NCBI RefSeq assembly: GCF_011682055.1
Contig: NZ_JAAQOM010000011.1
Location: 62,001 to 126,000 of the forward strand
DNA from: Telluria antibiotica
GTDB lineage: Bacteria; Pseudomonadota; Gammaproteobacteria; Burkholderiales; Burkholderiaceae_D
Length of the DNA: 64,000 bases
Direction: 5' to 3'
The position numbers were made by a program, and so were the translations under genes. Shown here one piece after another: positions 1 through 7,946 of the stretch; position 1 is the stretch's first letter; every line of letters begins with the position of its first letter. Under the pieces are notes generated by a model. That model was given only the letters and a program-made list of their open reading frames with translations, was not told the origin of the DNA and ran no database searches.

Positions 1-663
1 ATGAGCGGCCAGGCGCTGGCCTGCCTGAAGGAGCTGCGCTCTTCCGGCCTCCACCACGGCCTGCTGCCGCTGCTGGACGTCGTGCTGGAACAGCCGATCG
101 GCATGAAGTTCGTCACCCTGGCCCTGGAGTCTACGGACACGCGTGTCAAAGCCGGCAAGGGCGTGTCGCCGGGCTTCCTGTTCGCGTCGCTGCTGTGGCA
201 CCAGGTGCTGGAAAAGTGGACCGCTTACCGCGCGGCAGGCGAATCGCCGATCCCCGCGCTGCACCTCGCGGCGGACGACGTCCTCGACAACCAGACGGAA
301 AACCTGGCCCTGCAGCGCCGCATCGCCACCGACATGCGCGACATCTGGGCCATGCAGCCCCGCTTCGAGCGCCGCAACGGCAAGTCGCCTTATAAACTGC
401 TGGAGCATCCGCGCTTCCGCGCCGGCTTCGACTTCCTGCTGCTGCGCTGCGAATCGGGCGAGCTCGATGCGGAGATCGGCAACTGGTGGACGACGTTCTA
501 CGCCGGCGACGTCGCCGAGCGCGAACGCCTGATCAATTCGGCACGCGACGTCCAGCCCTCGAGCCAGAAGAAACGCCCGCGCCGCCGCGGTCCGCGCCGC
601 GCGGAAGGCGAAGGCGCACCGGCGGACGCAGGGTCGAACGCACAGGCGGCAAGCGGAGAATGA
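1..663 (+). CDS. pcnB: Poly(A) polymerase I, C-terminal part (5' end outside window)
   Basis: These 220 residues match the C-terminal half of bacterial poly(A) polymerase I, which adds 3' A-tails to RNA and marks it for decay. The recognisable part is the stretch around residues 125-150 (GKSPYKLLEHPRFRAGFDFL), typical of PcnB, followed by a basic tail rich in KKRPRRRGPRR that fits RNA binding. The nucleotidyltransferase domain must lie upstream of base 1, because the family is usually about 450 residues, so the ATG at base 1 is probably internal. The stop overlaps the start of folK (ATGA), so the two genes are translationally coupled, an order common in beta- and gammaproteobacteria. Confidence 0.9.
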   Translation: MSGQALACLKELRSSGLHHGLLPLLDVVLEQPIGMKFVTLALESTDTRVKAGKGVSPGFLFASLLWHQVLEKWTAYRAAGESPIPALHLAADDVLDNQTENLALQRRIATDMRDIWAMQPRFERRNGKSPYKLLEHPRFRAGFDFLLLRCESGELDAEIGNWWTTFYAGDVAERERLINSARDVQPSSQKKRPRRRGPRRAEGEGAPADAGSNAQAASGE

Positions 664-1136
664 TCGCCTGGGTCGGCATCGGCGCGAACCTCGGCGACGC
701 GCGCGCGAACGTGGTCGATGCCATCGAGCGCCTCGCGCACCTGCCGGGCGCACGCCTGGTGCAGGCATCGTCGCTGTACCGCACGGCCCCCATCGATTCC
801 TCCGGCGACGACTACGTCAACGCCGTCGCCGTCCTCGACACGACGCTCGATGCGCACGCGCTGCTGCAGGCGCTCTTCGCCATCGAACAGGCGCATGGCC
901 GCGAGCGGCCCTACCGTAACGCGCCGCGCACGCTGGATCTCGACCTGCTGTTGTACGGCGACGAGATCATCATTGACGCGCCCACCTTGATCGTTCCGCA
1001 TCCGCGCATGCACGAGCGCGCGTTCGTGCTGGCGCCGCTGGCCGAAGTCGCGCCGGACCTCGTCATCCCGGGCCGCGGCGCCGTGAGCGCGCTGCTCGCG
1101 AGCGTCGCGAACCAAAACGTCGGAAAGCTGACCTAG
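660..1136 (+). CDS. folK: 2-amino-4-hydroxy-6-hydroxymethyldihydropteridine diphosphokinase
   Basis: This 158-residue protein is HPPK, which transfers pyrophosphate from ATP to 6-hydroxymethyl-dihydropterin in folate synthesis in the cytoplasm. The start gives WVGIGANLGD, the family's N-terminal signature. Residues around 85-105 carry RNAPRTLDLDLLLYG, which includes the metal-binding D-x-D signature, and VPHPRMHERAFVLAPL follows. Length is normal. The start ATG overlaps the pcnB stop by four bases, so it is read from the same transcript. The palindromic repeat at 1139-1216 follows directly. Confidence 0.95.
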   Translation: MIAWVGIGANLGDARANVVDAIERLAHLPGARLVQASSLYRTAPIDSSGDDYVNAVAVLDTTLDAHALLQALFAIEQAHGRERPYRNAPRTLDLDLLLYGDEIIIDAPTLIVPHPRMHERAFVLAPLAEVAPDLVIPGRGAVSALLASVANQNVGKLT

Positions 1137-1138
1137 CC

Positions 1139-1216
1139 GTAGGGTGGGCACCCCGTGCCCACGCGAACGTTTGCCATTCGCCGGCTTCCGCGTGGGCACA
1201 GGGGTGCCCACCCTAC
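1139..1216. repeat. Palindromic intergenic repeat, cluster 1 (two inverted units)
   Basis: Unit one (1139-1165) reads GTAGGGTGGGC, core ACCCCGT, then GCCCACGCG. Unit two (1189-1216) is its inverted copy with one extra base. Each unit folds into a short hairpin and the pair can form a larger one. It sits between the convergent ends of folK and the SLC13 permease. The same element recurs ten more times in the window. Confidence 0.95.
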
Positions 1217-1247
1217 TAAAAAAACCGCAGCGCCAGCAAATGTTCCG

Positions 1248-2465
1248 TTAAAAACGCAGCGCCAGGTACACGCCGGAAATCGCCAGCGTCGCGAGCGTCA
1301 CCGGCACACCGACACGCGCGTGACGCCGCCAATCGATGGCGATCCCGCGCCGCGCCGCCGCATCGACGACGATGATGTTCGCGATACTGCCCACGATCAG
1401 CAGATTGCCCGCCAGGGTGCTCACGAGCGCCAGCATCACGCCGCCCAGCGGGTGGTGGACGACGGGGATCAGCAGCATCACGGCCGGCACGTTGGAGACG
1501 AGGTTCGACAGCACGAACGTCGTCGCGAACAGCGCGCCCGGCTGGTCGAGCCGCAGCCCGTGCGCGGCCATCCAGCCGACAGCTTCTCCCGTCAATCCCG
1601 TGCGCTGCAGCGCGGCGTTGACGACGAAGAGACTCATGAACAGCACGAGCAGTTCCCAGTCCACCAGCCCGAGCATGTTCTGCGAACGCAGCTGGCGGCT
1701 CATCAAAAGGATGCCCGCGCCGACGAGCGCCATGTGCTCGCGCGGCCACGGCGCCACGAGGAAGCCGACCAGCAGCGCGCCCGCGACGGCGAGGCCTTTC
1801 GTCGTCTGCCACGCATCGAACGCGATGGCCGGGGCCTGCGCGTCGGGCGCGGCCGCGGCTTCCTCCCAGCGTCCCTTCGCCTGGTGCACGATCAGCACCC
1901 AGCACAGCACGAGGCCCAGCGCGACGGGCAGGATCGCGTCGACAAAGTAGCCGTCGAACGACAACCGCATCGTCTGGCCGATCAGCATGTTCTGCGGGTT
2001 GCCGATCAACGTGGCGGCCGAGCCGATGTTCGCCGCGCACGCGAGCGCCAGCAGGAACGGCACGGGCGCGAGCTGGCGCCGCCGGCATGCGTCGACGAGC
2101 AGCGGCGCCATCGCGAGACACACGATGTCGTTGCTGAACACGGCCGACAGCGCGGCCGAGACACCGATCAGCACGGCCAGCAGGCTGGCGGGGCCGAGCC
2201 CCAGGCCCGCCAGCTTGTTCGTGACCCAGTCGTAGAAGCCGCCGAGGCGCATCTGCGCGGAGACGACCATGAAGGCGAACAGCAGGGCCATCGTCGGCAG
2301 GTGGATCGAGGCGACGGCCTGCTCGAGGCTCAGCGCATTGATGGTGATGAGCGCGATGGCCCCGAGCAGCGCGACACCCGTGCGGTCGAGCCGCAGGAAC
2401 GGCAGGCCGCCGAGGATCATGCCGAGATAGACGATGAGGAAGATAATGAGGATGGTCGTGGCCAT
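1248..2465 (-). CDS. SLC13/ArsB-NhaD superfamily anion permease
   Basis: A 405-residue integral membrane protein with about 10-12 hydrophobic segments, beginning MATTILIIFLIVYLGMILGG. It resembles the ion transporter superfamily that contains ArsB, NhaD and SLC13 permeases. The segments SNDIVCLAMAPLL and SNLVSNVPAVMLL are the paired S-N-(D/V) re-entrant loop motifs typical of these transporters. The substrate is not clear from sequence: an arsenite, sodium/proton or dicarboxylate role are all possible, and no ars genes are nearby. The ATG at 2465 was chosen because upstream in-frame residues are hydrophilic and not family-like. It is divergent from panB across a 148-bp gap. Confidence 0.8.
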   Translation of the reverse strand: MATTILIIFLIVYLGMILGGLPFLRLDRTGVALLGAIALITINALSLEQAVASIHLPTMALLFAFMVVSAQMRLGGFYDWVTNKLAGLGLGPASLLAVLIGVSAALSAVFSNDIVCLAMAPLLVDACRRRQLAPVPFLLALACAANIGSAATLIGNPQNMLIGQTMRLSFDGYFVDAILPVALGLVLCWVLIVHQAKGRWEEAAAAPDAQAPAIAFDAWQTTKGLAVAGALLVGFLVAPWPREHMALVGAGILLMSRQLRSQNMLGLVDWELLVLFMSLFVVNAALQRTGLTGEAVGWMAAHGLRLDQPGALFATTFVLSNLVSNVPAVMLLIPVVHHPLGGVMLALVSTLAGNLLIVGSIANIIVVDAAARRGIAIDWRRHARVGVPVTLATLAISGVYLALRF

Positions 2466-2498
2466 GGGATGATGCCGTCCGTCGCTGGCGTTTTCAGG

Positions 2499-2562
2499 TA
2501 AGATCGCGCATCTTAACAAACCGTCCCGGGCGCACCTGTCACCGCAAGCCTGTCCGGGACGG
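2499..2562. promoter_or_regulatory. Two inverted repeats between the SLC13 permease and panB
   Basis: TAAGAT-CGCGC-ATCTTA at 2499-2515 is a perfect 6-bp inverted repeat in the divergent intergenic region. It is followed by CCGTCCCGG (2521-2529) and CCGGGACGG (2554-2562), a perfect 9-bp inverted repeat with a 24-base loop. The first could be an operator overlapping a promoter. The second could be a hairpin in the panB leader. No regulator can be named. Confidence 0.4.
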
Positions 2563-2613
2563 TGGCCACGCCGGGGCGATCCTCCGGCTCATCTCGATTT
2601 GCAAAGGAAGACT

Positions 2614-3450
2614 ATGAGCGCTTATTTGGGCGGAAACTCGACGAACGATGCGCCGGTGCGCAAGGCCGTGACCTTGCCCGCGCTGCTGGCGATGCGCGCG
2701 GCCGGCGAGAAGATCGCCATGCTCACCTGCTACGACGCCAGCTTCGCCTCGCTGATGGACCGCTGCGGCGTGGACATCCTCCTGATCGGCGACTCGCTGG
2801 GCATGGTGTGCGCGGGTTACGATTCCACGTTGCCCGTGACGGTGGCCGACGTCGTCTACCACACGGCGTCCGTCGTGCGCGGCCGCAAACACGCGTTCGT
2901 GCTGGCCGACCTGCCGTTCGGCAGCTACGGCACCCTGCAGCAGGCATACGACAGCTGCGCCGCCCTGATGCGCGCGGGCGCCCAGATGATCAAGATCGAA
3001 GGCGGCGCGTGGCTCGCCGAGACCGTGCGCTTCCTGACGGAGCGCGGCATCCCCGTGTGCGCCCACATCGGCCTCACGCCGCAATTCGTCCACCAGCTGG
3101 GCGGCTACCGCGTGCAGGGCAAGACGGACGAAGGCGCGGAACAGCTCAAGCGCGACGCCCAGGCGCTGCAGGACGCCGGCGCGGCGATGGTGCTGCTGGA
3201 AGCGGTGCCGGCGGCGCTCGGCAAGGAAGTGACGGGCATGCTGCACGTGCCGACCATCGGCATCGGCGCGGGCCCCGACTGCTCGGGCCAGGTGCTCGTC
3301 ATGCACGACCTGCTGGGCGTCTTCCCGGGCCGTAAGGCGCGCTTCGTGAAGAACTTCATGGAAGGCCAGACGAGCATCGACGCGGCCGTGCAGGCCTATG
3401 TGGCGGCCGTGAAGGACGGCAGCTTCCCGGCTGCGGAACACTGCTTCTGA
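2614..3450 (+). CDS. panB: 3-methyl-2-oxobutanoate hydroxymethyltransferase
   Basis: This 278-residue enzyme (ketopantoate hydroxymethyltransferase) adds a one-carbon unit from methylene-tetrahydrofolate to 2-oxoisovalerate, the first committed step of pantothenate and CoA synthesis. Visible signatures are [19 protein letters not shown] (residues 59-64), KIEGG (127-131), the probable catalytic Glu near 196 in LLEAVP, and [15 protein letters not shown]. The start at 2614 follows AAGGAAG with normal spacing. Length is slightly above the usual 260-275. panC and panD are not in the window. Its one-carbon donor is a folate, and folK is two genes upstream. Confidence 0.96.
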   Translation: MSAYLGGNSTNDAPVRKAVTLPALLAMRAAGEKIAMLTCYDASFASLMDRCGVDILLIGDSLGMVCAGYDSTLPVTVADVVYHTASVVRGRKHAFVLADLPFGSYGTLQQAYDSCAALMRAGAQMIKIEGGAWLAETVRFLTERGIPVCAHIGLTPQFVHQLGGYRVQGKTDEGAEQLKRDAQALQDAGAAMVLLEAVPAALGKEVTGMLHVPTIGIGAGPDCSGQVLVMHDLLGVFPGRKARFVKNFMEGQTSIDAAVQAYVAAVKDGSFPAAEHCF

Positions 3451-3457
3451 TGCGAAG

Positions 3458-3973
3458 ATGAGTACAGCGACGCAGCCGGACAGCGTTCGCCTCTTCCTGG
3501 CCCTGTGGCCGGTTGACGCCGTGCGCGACCAGCTGCGCGCATGGCGCGACGCGTGGACGTGGCCGCGCGGCGCGACGCCCGTCCACACGGACAAGCTGCA
3601 CGTCACGCTGCACTTCCTCGGCAACCAGCCGACCGCGCGGCTGCCCGAATTCCTGGACGGGTTCCAGGTGTCTTTTTCGCCATTCAACCTGCAGTTCGGC
3701 CGCCCCGAGTTGATGCACGGCGGGATCGCGTGGCTGGCGCCGCACGGTGAGCCGCAAGGGTTGCTGGACCTGCATGCGCGGCTGTCCGATGCCTTGGTGG
3801 CGCTGGGCCTCACGCCGGAAGCGCGTACCTATCGGCCGCACGTGACGATGGCGCGGCGGGCAAATGGGGCGGGCGTGCCGGCCAGCGGTCCCGCGATCGA
3901 TTGGGCGGTCGGCGGTTATGCCCTCGTCGAATCGCGCGGCGGCACATACACGGTGCTCAAAGAATATTCGTAG
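3458..3973 (+). CDS. thpR: RNA 2',3'-cyclic phosphodiesterase (2'-5' RNA ligase family)
   Basis: A 171-residue member of the two-histidine phosphoesterase (2H, LigT/ThpR) family. The two H-x-T motifs are HVTLHFLG (His near residue 48) and HVTMAR (His near residue 128), at the expected spacing. The family opens 2',3'-cyclic phosphates and can join tRNA halves in vitro; the physiological substrate is uncertain. It lies 7 bases after panB and probably shares its transcript. Its TAG stop is formed by the first bases of the palindromic repeat at 3970, so the C-terminal end may have been set by insertion of the repeat. Confidence 0.9.
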   Translation: MSTATQPDSVRLFLALWPVDAVRDQLRAWRDAWTWPRGATPVHTDKLHVTLHFLGNQPTARLPEFLDGFQVSFSPFNLQFGRPELMHGGIAWLAPHGEPQGLLDLHARLSDALVALGLTPEARTYRPHVTMARRANGAGVPASGPAIDWAVGGYALVESRGGTYTVLKEYS

Positions 3974-4047
3974 GGTGGGCGGCCTCCGCCCACGCGGACG
4001 TTTGCGATGTGTTGACGTTACGCGTGGGCACGGGGTGCCCACCCTAC
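3970..4047. repeat. Palindromic intergenic repeat, cluster 2 (two inverted units)
   Basis: Unit one (3970-3996) has core GGCCTCC between the GTAGGGTGGGC and GCCCACGCG arms. Unit two (4021-4047) is inverted with core ACGGGGT. The GTAG at 3970-3973 supplies the stop codon of thpR. It lies between the convergent thpR and MFS genes. Confidence 0.95.
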
Positions 4048-4061
4048 GGCACCTCGGCAGA

Positions 4062-5234
4062 TCACCCGTGCCGCTTCACGATCCGCGCATTCGCCGCGAT
4101 CACGATCCCCGACACCGACAGGATACCCAGCGCCACCGCGATATTCGTGTGCGCCGCAATCGACCCGATCAGCGGCGGCGCCATCAGCAGCCCCGCATAG
4201 CCGAGCGTCGCCACCGTCGCGAGCCCGCCGCCGGCCGACATCCCCGGCATGCGCGCGGCCGCCGCGAAGATCAGCGGCACGACGTTCGCCGCGGACAGCC
4301 CGATCAGCGCGAAGCCCAGCGCCGACAGCAGGAAATGCGTGCTGACGACGGCCAGCATCAGCCCCGCGAACATCCCGACGCCGCCCGTCACCATGACGCG
4401 CAGCGCGCCGAAGCGCAGCACGAGGCGGTCCCCGGCGAAGCGGCACGCGGCCATCGCCACGGAGAACGCCGAGTAGCCGAAAGCCGCCGTCGCCGCGTCG
4501 ACCCGTGTCCGCTCCGTCAGCAGCAGCGCGCTCCAGTCGACGAGCGCCCCTTCGACGGCGAAGCACAACAGCCCGAGCAAGCCGAGGAACAGCGCGGGCC
4601 CGCGCGGCAGCGCGAAGTGGCTCGCGTGCGGCGCCGGCGCCACGGCCAGCAGGCGGCGCGCGCACACGGCGACGACGGCCGCGATGGCGACGCTCACCAT
4701 CAGCGCCCCGCTGCCGTCGCCGAAGCCCGCACCGATCAGGACGCCGCCCAGCGCCGCGCCGATGAGGCCACCGAGGCTGTAGAAGCCGTGGAACGACGAC
4801 ATCGTCGGGATGCCGCGCGCCGCCTCGACCTCGCTGGCGTTGGCGTTCATCGCGACGTCCAGCACGCCGTTGCTGGCACCGAACGCGTACGCCGCGAGGA
4901 ACAGCGGCACGAGGCCGCCCAAGTTCATCAACAGGGCGCTCGTGAGCGCGAACAGCAGGCCGGCGCCGATCACGACGGCGCGCGTGCCCCAGCGCCCGGC
5001 CATCCAGCCGGACAGCGGCATCGCGGAGATCGCGCCGCCGGCGATGGTCAGCAGCAGGAAGCCGAGCACGCCCGTGTCGATGCCCGCGCGCGCCTGCACG
5101 AGCGGCACGTGCGCGGCCCACACGCCGATGCCGGCGCCGTTGAGCAGGAAAATCGTCGACACGGACCAGCGCGCGGCATTCAAGCCCGTCGCGGGCGCCC
5201 GTTCGAGCGCGTTGGCGTCGTCGAGACGGCTCAT
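4062..5234 (-). CDS. MFS transporter
   Basis: A 390-residue major facilitator superfamily protein with about 12 membrane segments. It begins near NAARWSVSTIFLLNGAGIGV. The loop GWMAGRWGTRAVV between segments 2 and 3 fits the MFS G-x-x-x-D/G-R-x-G-R-R motif loosely. It looks most like the YbjJ/fucose-permease-like group, but the substrate cannot be stated. The start codon overlaps the stop of the upstream DeoR-type regulator (ATGA), so regulator and transporter are one operon. The regulator's class suggests that a sugar or sugar phosphate is involved. Confidence 0.85.
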   Translation of the reverse strand: MSRLDDANALERAPATGLNAARWSVSTIFLLNGAGIGVWAAHVPLVQARAGIDTGVLGFLLLTIAGGAISAMPLSGWMAGRWGTRAVVIGAGLLFALTSALLMNLGGLVPLFLAAYAFGASNGVLDVAMNANASEVEAARGIPTMSSFHGFYSLGGLIGAALGGVLIGAGFGDGSGALMVSVAIAAVVAVCARRLLAVAPAPHASHFALPRGPALFLGLLGLLCFAVEGALVDWSALLLTERTRVDAATAAFGYSAFSVAMAACRFAGDRLVLRFGALRVMVTGGVGMFAGLMLAVVSTHFLLSALGFALIGLSAANVVPLIFAAAARMPGMSAGGGLATVATLGYAGLLMAPPLIGSIAAHTNIAVALGILSVSGIVIAANARIVKRHG

Positions 5235-6019
5235 GCGCGCCCCCTTGCCACTGGCGCGGCCAGCACGATCTCGGGCGCGCGCTCGCCCCGGCGCAGGCGC
5301 GCGAGCACGTCGGGCGCAGCATCCGCTTCCAGCACGAGGCGGTCGATGTCCGCGAGCGGCGCGATGAGGAACGGGGCCGGCGCTTCCAGCCGCTCGTTCA
5401 GCACGGCGACGACGCGCCGGCTCGCCGCCGCCAGCATCGTCTGCTTGACGACGGCTTCCTCCGCGTCGCTGGCGCCCAGGCCGCGGTCGGCCTCGACGCT
5501 GCACACGCCGACGATGGCCAGGTTCACGCGCAGGCGCTGGATTTCCGCCACGGTCTGCGCGCCCAGCACGGCGCCCGCGTGCGCGGAATAGATCCCGCCC
5601 AGCAGCACGACGCGCGTCGCGCGCAAGTGGCCCAGGCCCAGCGCGACCTGCGGACTGTTCGTGATGATGGCGGCGGCGCGGCCGTCTTCCAGCAGGCGCG
5701 CGAACGCGAGGTTCGTCGTGCCGGCGTCCACGAGCACCGTGTCGCCGGGCTGCACGGCGTCGGCCAGCGCGCGCGCCAGCATGGCCTTGCGCGCCTCGTC
5801 CGCGTCGAGTCGCTGCCCGAAGCTGGGCTCCGCGCGCGTGCGCCGCATCGCGCCGCCGTGGACGCGGCGCAGCAGGCCGGCCGCGTCCAGGTCGCGCAGG
5901 TCGCGCCGGATCGTGTCTTCCGATATGCCCAGCCGCTGCGCCAGTTCGGCCGCGAGCACCTTGCCCTGCTGCTCGACCGTGTCGACGATGTGTTGCCGTC
6001 GTTCTTCCGCCAATTGCAT
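5231..6019 (-). CDS. DeoR/GlpR-family transcriptional regulator
   Basis: A 262-residue repressor. The N-terminal winged helix (residues about 3-60) contains ERRQHIVDTVEQQGKV and GISEDTIRRDLRDLDAAGLL, the DeoR-type DNA-binding signature. The C-terminal domain is the DeoR sensor, with VLVDAGTTNLAFARLL and NSPQVALGL, where sugar phosphates bind in relatives. The start at 6019 has an excellent ribosome site (AGGAGGTGTT directly before ATG). It is coupled to the MFS gene by a 4-base overlap and is divergent from the kinase gene at 6188. Direct and inverted repeats at 6081-6116 are candidate operators for autoregulation. Confidence 0.9.
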   Translation of the reverse strand: MQLAEERRQHIVDTVEQQGKVLAAELAQRLGISEDTIRRDLRDLDAAGLLRRVHGGAMRRTRAEPSFGQRLDADEARKAMLARALADAVQPGDTVLVDAGTTNLAFARLLEDGRAAAIITNSPQVALGLGHLRATRVVLLGGIYSAHAGAVLGAQTVAEIQRLRVNLAIVGVCSVEADRGLGASDAEEAVVKQTMLAAASRRVVAVLNERLEAPAPFLIAPLADIDRLVLEADAAPDVLARLRRGERAPEIVLAAPVARGRA

Positions 6020-6080
6020 AACACCTCCTGTGAGGCCGCCACTGTACACGCTGCAGCAAAAACACGCAACAAAACGATAA

Positions 6081-6116
6081 AACATGCACAAACATGCATA
6101 ACGTATCTTTTCGTTA
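6081..6116. promoter_or_regulatory. Candidate DeoR-family operator region
   Basis: AACATGCA occurs at 6081 and again at 6091, exactly 10 bp apart, so on the same helix face. TAACG at 6099-6103 and CGTTA at 6112-6116 form an inverted repeat with an 8-bp spacer. All lie in the AT-rich gap between the DeoR-type gene and the divergent kinase gene. Binding is inferred only from position. Confidence 0.35.
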
Positions 6117-6187
6117 ACTCCGGCCACCGCATGGTTGGATGGGGATGCGTTCGTTGCTACACTGGGTCGAACCAGTATCGGAACACC

Positions 6188-7744
6188 ATGGACAAGTCCG
6201 CCGCCATCCTGATCGTCGACGACTACCAGCTGATCCGCACCGCCGTGCGCCGGGTGCTGGCGGACCTCGGCTTCGCCAACGTGTTCCAGGCCGATAACGG
6301 CAAGGCGGCGCAGGCGCTGATGCGCCAGCAGCCCATCGACGTCGTGATCGGCGACTGGGGCATGCCGATGATGAGCGGGCTGGACCTGCTGCGCTGGATG
6401 CGCCGCGACGCGCGCCATGCGCGCACGCCGTTCATGATGCTGACGGCCGAGGCCAACCCGGCGTCCGTGCGCAGCGCGCTGCAGGCCGGCGTCGACGCGT
6501 ACATGATCAAGCCATTCACCGTGCACAGCTTCGCCAGCAAGTTCATGGCGATGATCGGCGCAGTGCCCGACAGTCCGGCGGCCGCTGCCGCGGCCGCCGC
6601 ATCCCTACCGGCAGCGGAGCCCGCGCCCGTCGCGGTCGACGTCATCGGCCTGCAGGCGCCGCTGGCCGAGCGGCTGAAGCGCTGCACGGTGCTGATCGTG
6701 GACGACATCCCGACCAACATCGAGGTCCTCGCGGGCGCGCTGAAGGACGACTATGCGATCAAGGTGGCGATCAGCGGCAGCAAGGCGCTGGGCATCGCTG
6801 CCGCCTTCCCCGTCGACCTGATCCTGCTCGACATCATGATGCCGGCGATGGACGGTTTCGAGACGTGCCGCCGGCTGAAGGCCGATCCGAAGACGGCGCA
6901 CATCCCCGTCATCTTCCTGTCCGCGAAGGATGCCGTCGACGACGTCGTGGGCGGGCTGCGCCTGGGCGCCGTCGACTACGTGCCAAAGCCCGCGGACCCG
7001 GCGATCCTCAAGGCGCGCATCGCCACGCACCTCGCGCTGTCCACGGCGATGGAAGACCTGCAGCGCCAGAACCGCCTGCTGATCGAGAACGCGCACTTGC
7101 GCGAAGACGTCGAGCGCATGACGCGCCACGACCTCAAGAGCCCCATCGCCGTCACCCTGCACGCGAGCCAGGCCCTGATCAATGCCGGCCTGCCCGAGCC
7201 GCAGCGCGAGCATGCGCACATGATCGAGATGGCGGCCAACCACGCGCTCGACCTGATCAACCGCACGCTCGACGTGCACAAGATGGAAAAGGGCGAATAC
7301 CGCGCGGCGCTGCGGCCGTTCGACATGGCGGCGCTGCTCGCGCGCGTGGCGCGGCAGACGGAGCTCGCGTTTCCCGACCGCCGCATCGCGCTCGAGTGCG
7401 CGGCGCCGGGTGATGTCGTGTGCCTCGGTGAGTCGCTGCTGTGCTATTCGATGTTCACGAACGCCTTCAAGAATGCGGCCGAGGCGGCGCCCCCGGGCGG
7501 GACGATCCGCGTCGACGTGGCGCCCGGCCCCGGCGGGGTGCGCGTCGTGATCGACAACGAGGGCGAGGTGCCGCCCGCCATGCGCGACCGCTTCTTCGAC
7601 AAGTACGCCACGGCCGGCAAGCCGGGCGGGCTGGGCCTGGGCACGTATTCGATCCGCCTGATGGCCGAGGTCCAGCGGGGCGCTGCGGCCATGGAGACGG
7701 GCGACGGGCATACTCGGGTGACGATCACGTTGCCATGCGGGTGA
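6188..7744 (+). CDS. REC-REC-histidine kinase hybrid protein
   Basis: A 518-residue cytoplasmic signalling protein with no membrane segment. REC domain 1 covers residues about 6-125, with phospho-acceptor Asp near 56 (DWGMP) and conserved Lys near 108. An Ala/Pro-rich linker follows. REC domain 2 covers about 158-280 (LLDIMMPAMDG). A short coiled coil leads to a dimerisation/H-box (RHDLKSPI) and an HATPase domain with N-box NAFKNAAEA and a GGLGLG lid. REC1 resembles CheY-like adaptor receivers. Unusually there is no sensor domain, so input must come through REC phosphorylation by another kinase. It has no adjacent partner kinase and is divergent from the DeoR-type gene. Confidence 0.85.
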   Translation: MDKSAAILIVDDYQLIRTAVRRVLADLGFANVFQADNGKAAQALMRQQPIDVVIGDWGMPMMSGLDLLRWMRRDARHARTPFMMLTAEANPASVRSALQAGVDAYMIKPFTVHSFASKFMAMIGAVPDSPAAAAAAAASLPAAEPAPVAVDVIGLQAPLAERLKRCTVLIVDDIPTNIEVLAGALKDDYAIKVAISGSKALGIAAAFPVDLILLDIMMPAMDGFETCRRLKADPKTAHIPVIFLSAKDAVDDVVGGLRLGAVDYVPKPADPAILKARIATHLALSTAMEDLQRQNRLLIENAHLREDVERMTRHDLKSPIAVTLHASQALINAGLPEPQREHAHMIEMAANHALDLINRTLDVHKMEKGEYRAALRPFDMAALLARVARQTELAFPDRRIALECAAPGDVVCLGESLLCYSMFTNAFKNAAEAAPPGGTIRVDVAPGPGGVRVVIDNEGEVPPAMRDRFFDKYATAGKPGGLGLGTYSIRLMAEVQRGAAAMETGDGHTRVTITLPCG

Positions 7745-7765
7745 CACCGCGGCGACGCACGCAAT

Positions 7766-7941
7766 GGTGGGCGGAGGGCCGCCCACCCTACTCGAACGGA
7801 CGGGATTTAGTAGGGTGGGCACCCCGTGCCCACGCGGAAGCCGGCATGACGCAAACGTACGCGTGGGCGGAGGCCGCCCGCCCTACGGCCTGTCATCCGG
7901 TTGAACGTACCCGGTTAGGGTGGGCGCCCGTGCCCACCGCG
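7766..7941. repeat. Palindromic intergenic repeat, cluster 3 (four units)
   Basis: Units lie at 7766-7791, 7810-7836, 7860-7886 and 7916-7941, alternating in orientation, with cores of the GGAGGGCC, ACCCCGT, GGAGGCC and shortened GCCCGT types. They fill the gap between the convergent kinase and glutamine-synthetase-like genes. One unit carries CCGCCCGCC in place of CCGCCCACC, so it has decayed. Confidence 0.93.
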
Positions 7942-7946
7942 CATGA

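Noticed and set aside
1155-2501. A 448-codon plus-strand frame opposite the SLC13 permease
   Set aside because: It begins inside a palindromic repeat and is dominated by Arg/His/Gln; the permease on the minus strand has clear membrane segments.
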